Part shown: positions 59,749-64,000 of the stretch, in pieces
Position numbering within the stretch: position 1 is the first letter of the stretch
How the letters are laid out: each line of letters begins with the position of its first letter
Assembly (NCBI GenBank): GCA_033675265.1
Contig: JAUJYZ010001326.1
Location: 209,501-273,500, forward strand
Reading direction: 5' to 3'
DNA from: Actinostola sp. cb2023
Lineage: Eukaryota; Cnidaria; Anthozoa; Actiniaria; Actinostolidae
Length of the DNA stretch: 64,000 bases
Position numbers and translations under genes: made by a program
Notes under the pieces: model-generated
Seen by the model: only the letters and a program-made list of their open reading frames with translations
What the model was told of the DNA's origin: nothing
The model's database searches: none

Positions 59749-60653
59749 AATAATAGTAGTAGTACCATAGTAATACTGTAATAATAGTACTGTAATAATA
59801 ATAATAAAAGTACCAAAAATAATAATAGTAATAGACTACAGACCCTGGTTATTAAATTGTTTATTATTGTGGCATTTTTAATCAAGGTTATTTTTGTCGA
59901 CAAAAAAATTGTAATCACCCACAGGCATTAACAGAGAATCTTGGCATGCTAAACAACCAATCAGATTGCACGATGTAAAACTAATTTATTTTGGAATTGG
60001 TACCTTTTTGGGTAGAGATTATTTGTTGCCACGCCCACAAGGTTGAGATTTTAGTGCTTTGTTGCAGTTATTTTAGACAAGCATCGCCACCACTCTGTAT
60101 GCGAGTCTATCCCTGAGGCTAGGCAGGCATAGCAATGTTCCAGTCCCTCCCGGTTAATATACATGAGGAAGCCCAGGCAGCAGAAGAGACAGGGAGAACC
60201 CCCAAGGGGAGTCTGTTTTACCATAAATTCACTCTCTCTAAAACAGACACCTCGCTAAGGCAGACTTCAGATCCGACTACGAGTACGACAATGATGTATC
60301 AGTACAAGTTTTTCAAATTGGCCCAGTGGTCAAGCTCAATCTAAATTTTAAATCCACGCGACCACAACTATGAAATGCTACTGCCAAACTTCGTGTGCTC
60401 AAAACTCGTACTCAATCTCATACTCAGATCTGAAGTTCGCTATTGATCCTGAGGGTACATGGCTTAGAGAGAGTTAGTATAACTACATGCAACAGTATGC
60501 ATGTAACCGTCCACACTAAAATCATCTATAAACAGCACAAATATTGGAACCTTCTTTTTTTATTTCCGTTGTGCCGACATACAGTTCACAAGAACCTTTG
60601 TACTGATGTATCAATTTGACAAGTCCTAACTATTGTAGATACATATGATATAG
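59749..60653. other. Intergenic, no gene seen
   Basis: An AATAATAGTA-rich tract (59750-59830), then unique sequence without convincing frames. Confidence 0.45.
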
Positions 60654-61090
60654 ATATATCGGTCAATGATGCTATCACCAAGTACAGTACATCACAGTGC
60701 AGTATATCACAGTACAGTGCAGTACAGTATATCACAGTACAGTGCAGTATAGCACAGTACAGTATAGCAGTGCAGTACAGTACAGTATAGCAGTGCAGTA
60801 CAGTACAGTATATCACAGTAGTGCAGTATAGCACAGTACAGTATAGCAGTGCAGTATATCACAGTATAGTGCAGTACAGTACATCACAGTACAGTGCAGT
60901 ATAGCACAGTACAGTATAGCAGTGCAGTATATCACAGTATAGTGCAGTACAGTATATCACAGTACAGTGCAGTATAGCACAGTACAGTATAGCAGTGCAG
61001 TACAGTACAGTACATCACAGTACAGTGCAGTATAGCACAGTACAGTATAGCAGTGCAGTACAGTATATCACAGTACAGTACAGTACAGTA
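60654..61090. repeat. ACAGT-based minisatellite
   Basis: About 430 bp built from CAGTACAGTATATCA and CAGTATAGCAGTG motifs in irregular order. Confidence 0.92.
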
Positions 61091-61295
61091 TATCTGGCGG
61101 TCTGGGAAGTGAAGGGGGAAAGGGGAGGGCCGGGGATTAAACGCCAGAGAACGTGTTCTGTTTATTGGGGGATAAAACGATCATTGTATTATTTGCCGTT
61201 CTTGATTCAGTAGAGTAACGCAGTGTTTGAACTAGACCTGAGAGACTTGAATGATTGTTCATATTTCATCACATAAATAATGGATGAGGTGACAA

Positions 61296-61541
61296 ATAGG
61301 CCACTTGCACTAAGAGGTCACGTGACCCCAACTCCCTTAAATCGAACAGCAGTATCAAAATGAACTCCAGAAATAAAAAGAACTGCTCGAAATTAGTAAA
61401 AGGGCAAAGTTTCAGCTCATGTCTGACACAGGAGAAATGACATTAAAAATAAAATGGATTGTTTTCTAAAATTTTCTTTGGAAAATGCATTGGATGGCAC
61501 GACTCTTACCATCACGTGGCCTCTTAGTGCAAGTCGCCTAT
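61296..61541. mobile_element. 246-bp MITE
   Basis: Inverted ends ATAGGCCACTTGCACTAAGA and ATAGGCGACTTGCACTAAGA, continuing to CACGTGA. No clear target duplication. Confidence 0.7.
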
Positions 61542-61796
61542 AGTGTCCAACTATACCACCACCTGAGTATAGTGCCCACCTTTACAAACACAAAACGTAC
61601 GATAGACAGAAAAGTGATCAAAGCCCAAATTCTCCTTTACAATTTCAGAAATCTACAGAATTTACATTTTGATCACTTGTATTTTTCTTGCAGTTTAGAG
61701 TCAACAGAAATCACCAGTCTATTCTACATAGTGCTTCTTGCTTGATGATCATTGATTGTCAAGCGGCAAGTTCTATATGTATCTAGTGCTTGTCAA

Positions 61797-63156
61797 TTAA
61801 TGATCTATTGCCAAGAAATGCATAAAATCCTTTTTGTTTTGTTGTGGTGTTCTGGTCGGTCTACCAAGGTCTTTGCGTCCTCCCTTGTTACATTTGATTT
61901 CCAGTAAGACTGGTCCATCCATGCTTCTCATTGCTTTGACTTTTTCAGCAATGTCTTCTGGTTCACTTGCTTGCATTGCCTGGAATACCAAACATTTGTA
62001 ATCAATAATAAGAACTGCTTTATATTGATGGGTTCCCTGTGTCACTGATGTGGTATAATGGTGGGTTCCCTGTGTCACTGATGTGGTATATTGATGGGGT
62101 CACTGATGTGGTATATTGATGGGGTCACTGATGTGGTATATTGATGGGTTCCCTGTGTCACTGATGTGGTATATTGGTGGGGTCACTGATGTGGTATATT
62201 GGTGGGTTCCCTGTGTCACTGATGTGGTATATTGATGGGTTCCCTGTGTCACTGATGTGGTATATTGGTGGGTTCCCTGTGTCACTGATATGGTATATTG
62301 ATGGGTTCCCTGTGTCACTGATGTGGTATATTGGTGGGTTCCCTGTGTCACTGATATGGTATATTGATGGGTTCCCTGTGTCACTGATGTGGTATATTGA
62401 TGGGTTCCCTGTGTCACTGATGTGGTATACTGATGGGTTCCCTGTGTGACTGATGTGGTATATTGATGGGGTCACTGATGTGGTATATTGATGGGTTCCC
62501 TGTGTCACTCACTGATGTGGTATATTGATGGGTTCCCTGTGTCACTGATGTGGTATATTGGTGGGTTCCCTGTGTCACTGATATGGTATATTGATGGGTT
62601 CCCTGTGTCACTGATGTGGTATATTGATGGGTTCCCTGTGTGACTGATGTGGTATATTGATGGGTTCCCTGTGTCACTGATGTGGTATATTGATGGGGTC
62701 ACTGATGTGGTATATTGATGGGTTCCCTGTGTCACTGATGTGGTATATTGATGGGTTCCCTGTGTGACTGATGTGGTATATTGATGGGGTCACTGATGTG
62801 GTATATTGATGGGTTCCCTGTGTCACTGATAGGTATATTGATCCACTGATGTGTTCTATTGATGGGTTCCCTGTGTAAAACTGTATACAACTCCACTAGG
62901 TGACCTATAGCACTAAAGAAGCACTGATAATGTTATTAGAATGTAATGACCCACATACCACGCTATATCCACTGGCTTTGGCAATATCTATAAAACTGAA
63001 CATATCACTACCAGCAACGGTAGGTTGTCCTCCAACAGAGTCATGGCAACCATTGTTGATTATAATGTGTTTAAGATTCTTGGTTTGCTCATGACCAATT
63101 GTGGCCATATTACCCATGTGCATCAGCGCTGCACCGTCGCCATCAAGACAAAACAC
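61797..63156 (-). CDS. Phosphonopyruvate decarboxylase, last two exons
   Basis: Exons 62959-63156 and 61797-61979 join in phase 0 (donor GTG|GTATGT, acceptor ATTCCAG). The first begins after TTGCAG with VFCLDGDGAALMHMGNMATI, the thiamine-diphosphate and magnesium-binding motif (GDG then NN: IIINNGCHDSVGGQPTVAG). The second ends with GPVLLEIKCNKGGRKDLGRP, TPQQNKKDFMHFL and a TAA. Both match the C-terminal half of phosphonopyruvate decarboxylase, which converts phosphonopyruvate to phosphonoacetaldehyde and drives phosphonate (for example 2-aminoethylphosphonate) synthesis after PEP mutase. The N-terminal pyrimidine-binding half must lie right of 64000. Introns argue for a host gene rather than bacterial contamination. 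Related thiamine enzymes such as sulfopyruvate decarboxylase are less likely given the GGQPTV motif. Confidence 0.88.
62010..62880. repeat. 33-bp/25-bp minisatellite in the decarboxylase intron
   Basis: About 26 units of ACTGATGTGGTATATTGATG followed either by GGTTCCCTGTGTC (33-bp unit) or GGGTC (25-bp unit). The long open frames across it on both strands are artefacts of the period. Confidence 0.95.
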
Positions 63157-64000
63157 CTGCAACATACAATTATCACCATTTATTGGAGATAATGATAGAG
63201 ATCACTGGCATGCTGTAATTCGAAGAACACGGAACGTCGGAACACCGAAACAACATTTTCTTAGTTTTTTTTCTGATTTATTTTTCATTGATGTACTCAA
63301 ATTGTAGAATATGTTGAACAATAACTATTTTTGACTGTTGTAAATGCCAGACGTTTCACAACAACAACCGTTTGCTTTGCCGTTGTACAGAAAATCTGCA
63401 TAGTTCTATTGAGCAACCTGAGCCGAAGGTCGAACGAACGAACGAACGTAAATGAATATGTGAATTAAAATTAAGGAAACTAAAGGAAGATTTCTGATTC
63501 TGAATTGTCATATTTGTACATATTTGGAGGGATTAACCCATTGACTCCTACACCGGCCAAAACCGGCCGTAAACATCGATACTGCTTTGAAAAATTCTAA
63601 CTTTCTGAATTTTCGTAACATCGATCTCATGGCCAGTTATTAGTGACAACTAGAGAACTCTTCATATTTTAACCTCAAGTAAACTGATTTACAGGTCCGA
63701 TTTCTGGGCATTAGTTCAATTTGTTTGCCATAAAAATCAAAAATGCGTGTTTTTGACGCAATTTTACACCTCGAAAATGACCGACATTTGACTTGGATTT
63801 TCTTCCAAAATACATCCTTGCGAAACAAAACGCCACTTTCTCAGCAAACTTCCATCTCTCTTCTTGATATCGTCGTGAATTTTGCCCTCTCTTTTCCTTA
63901 ACTCGCCGAACAATAGCCATTTCCTTAGGCCCACTTTCGCTAACACGTGTTTTCCTTCTGCACGCCCGAAAAGGATGCCGGGAAACATCCGGGAATTTCG
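63157..64000. other. Probable intron of the decarboxylase gene
   Basis: I see no further decarboxylase exon. A (GAAC)n run lies at about 63430-63447. Short frames at 63640-63988 have no recognisable homology. Confidence 0.4.

Noticed and set aside
62100..62735. Open frames of repeated TGNPSIYHISD or GTHQYTTSV
   Set aside because: They are the minisatellite period read in several frames within an intron.
61797..63156. Phosphonopyruvate decarboxylase as bacterial contamination
   Set aside because: The two coding pieces are separated by a GT-AG intron filled with a eukaryotic-type minisatellite and join in phase.

Overview
The window is eukaryotic and looks like an invertebrate animal genome. 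Genes are spliced with GT-AG introns, it holds an RNF213-type giant AAA+ gene, and it is saturated with metazoan-type mobile DNA (hAT, PIF/Harbinger, Tc1/mariner-like, BEL/Pao and Helitron2-like elements, many MITEs, satellites). My best guess is a marine invertebrate such as a sponge or cnidarian. That rests on gene content (animal phosphonopyruvate decarboxylase, small Cys/His-ubiquitin-like-TerD proteins) and is inference only.

Layout. Positions 1-18560 (block 1) and about 42120-49150 (block 2) are two copies of one ancestral segment, each later bombarded by different transposons. Each begins, on the minus strand, with a long exon of tandem 43-residue repeats (60 units at 219-8171, 16 units at 42296-44557) with the same short leader, the same TATA-like box exactly 70 bp upstream of the ATG, and the same splice donor at the 3' end. 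Block 1 then carries a 6.7 kb TIR element made of CACATG-rich arrays, itself invaded by a Harbinger element, itself invaded by a MITE. Positions 18570-23440 hold a minisatellite, a foldback element, a decayed BEL/Pao pol fragment and a nearly complete hAT transposon with a perfect 8-bp target duplication. Positions 24340-25440 are a 110-bp satellite.

Positions 27005-41725 (minus) encode an RNF213/mysterin-like protein with AAA3 and AAA4 Walker motifs and an RZ-like Cys/His cluster but no recognisable RING. The main exon carries two single-base frameshifts, both at T homopolymers. The 16-unit repeat exon lies just upstream on the same strand and splices in phase to the next predicted exon. I therefore propose that the repeats are the disordered N-terminus of this protein, and that the 60-unit exon belongs to a second RNF213-like paralogue whose body lies left of the window.

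Positions 49150-58900 (plus) hold a tandem family of three genes: a broken copy (A, exon 1 only) and two intact three-exon genes (B, C), each with an N-terminal Cys/His cluster, a ubiquitin-like domain and a C-terminal TerD-like domain. Comparing A with B, and block 1 with block 2, supplies empty sites that date several insertions, including a Helitron2-like element carrying a 2A-type motif and asymmetric terminal inverted repeats. Positions 61797-63156 (minus) are the last two exons of a phosphonopyruvate decarboxylase gene, with a 33-bp minisatellite in the intron.

Functional reading. RNF213, ubiquitin-like and TerD-type proteins all fit cytosolic ubiquitin, stress or immune biology. The co-location of rapidly changing repeats, RNF213 and ubiquitin-like-TerD genes suggests a fast-evolving defence-type neighbourhood, but that is inference from family knowledge and not shown by the sequence.
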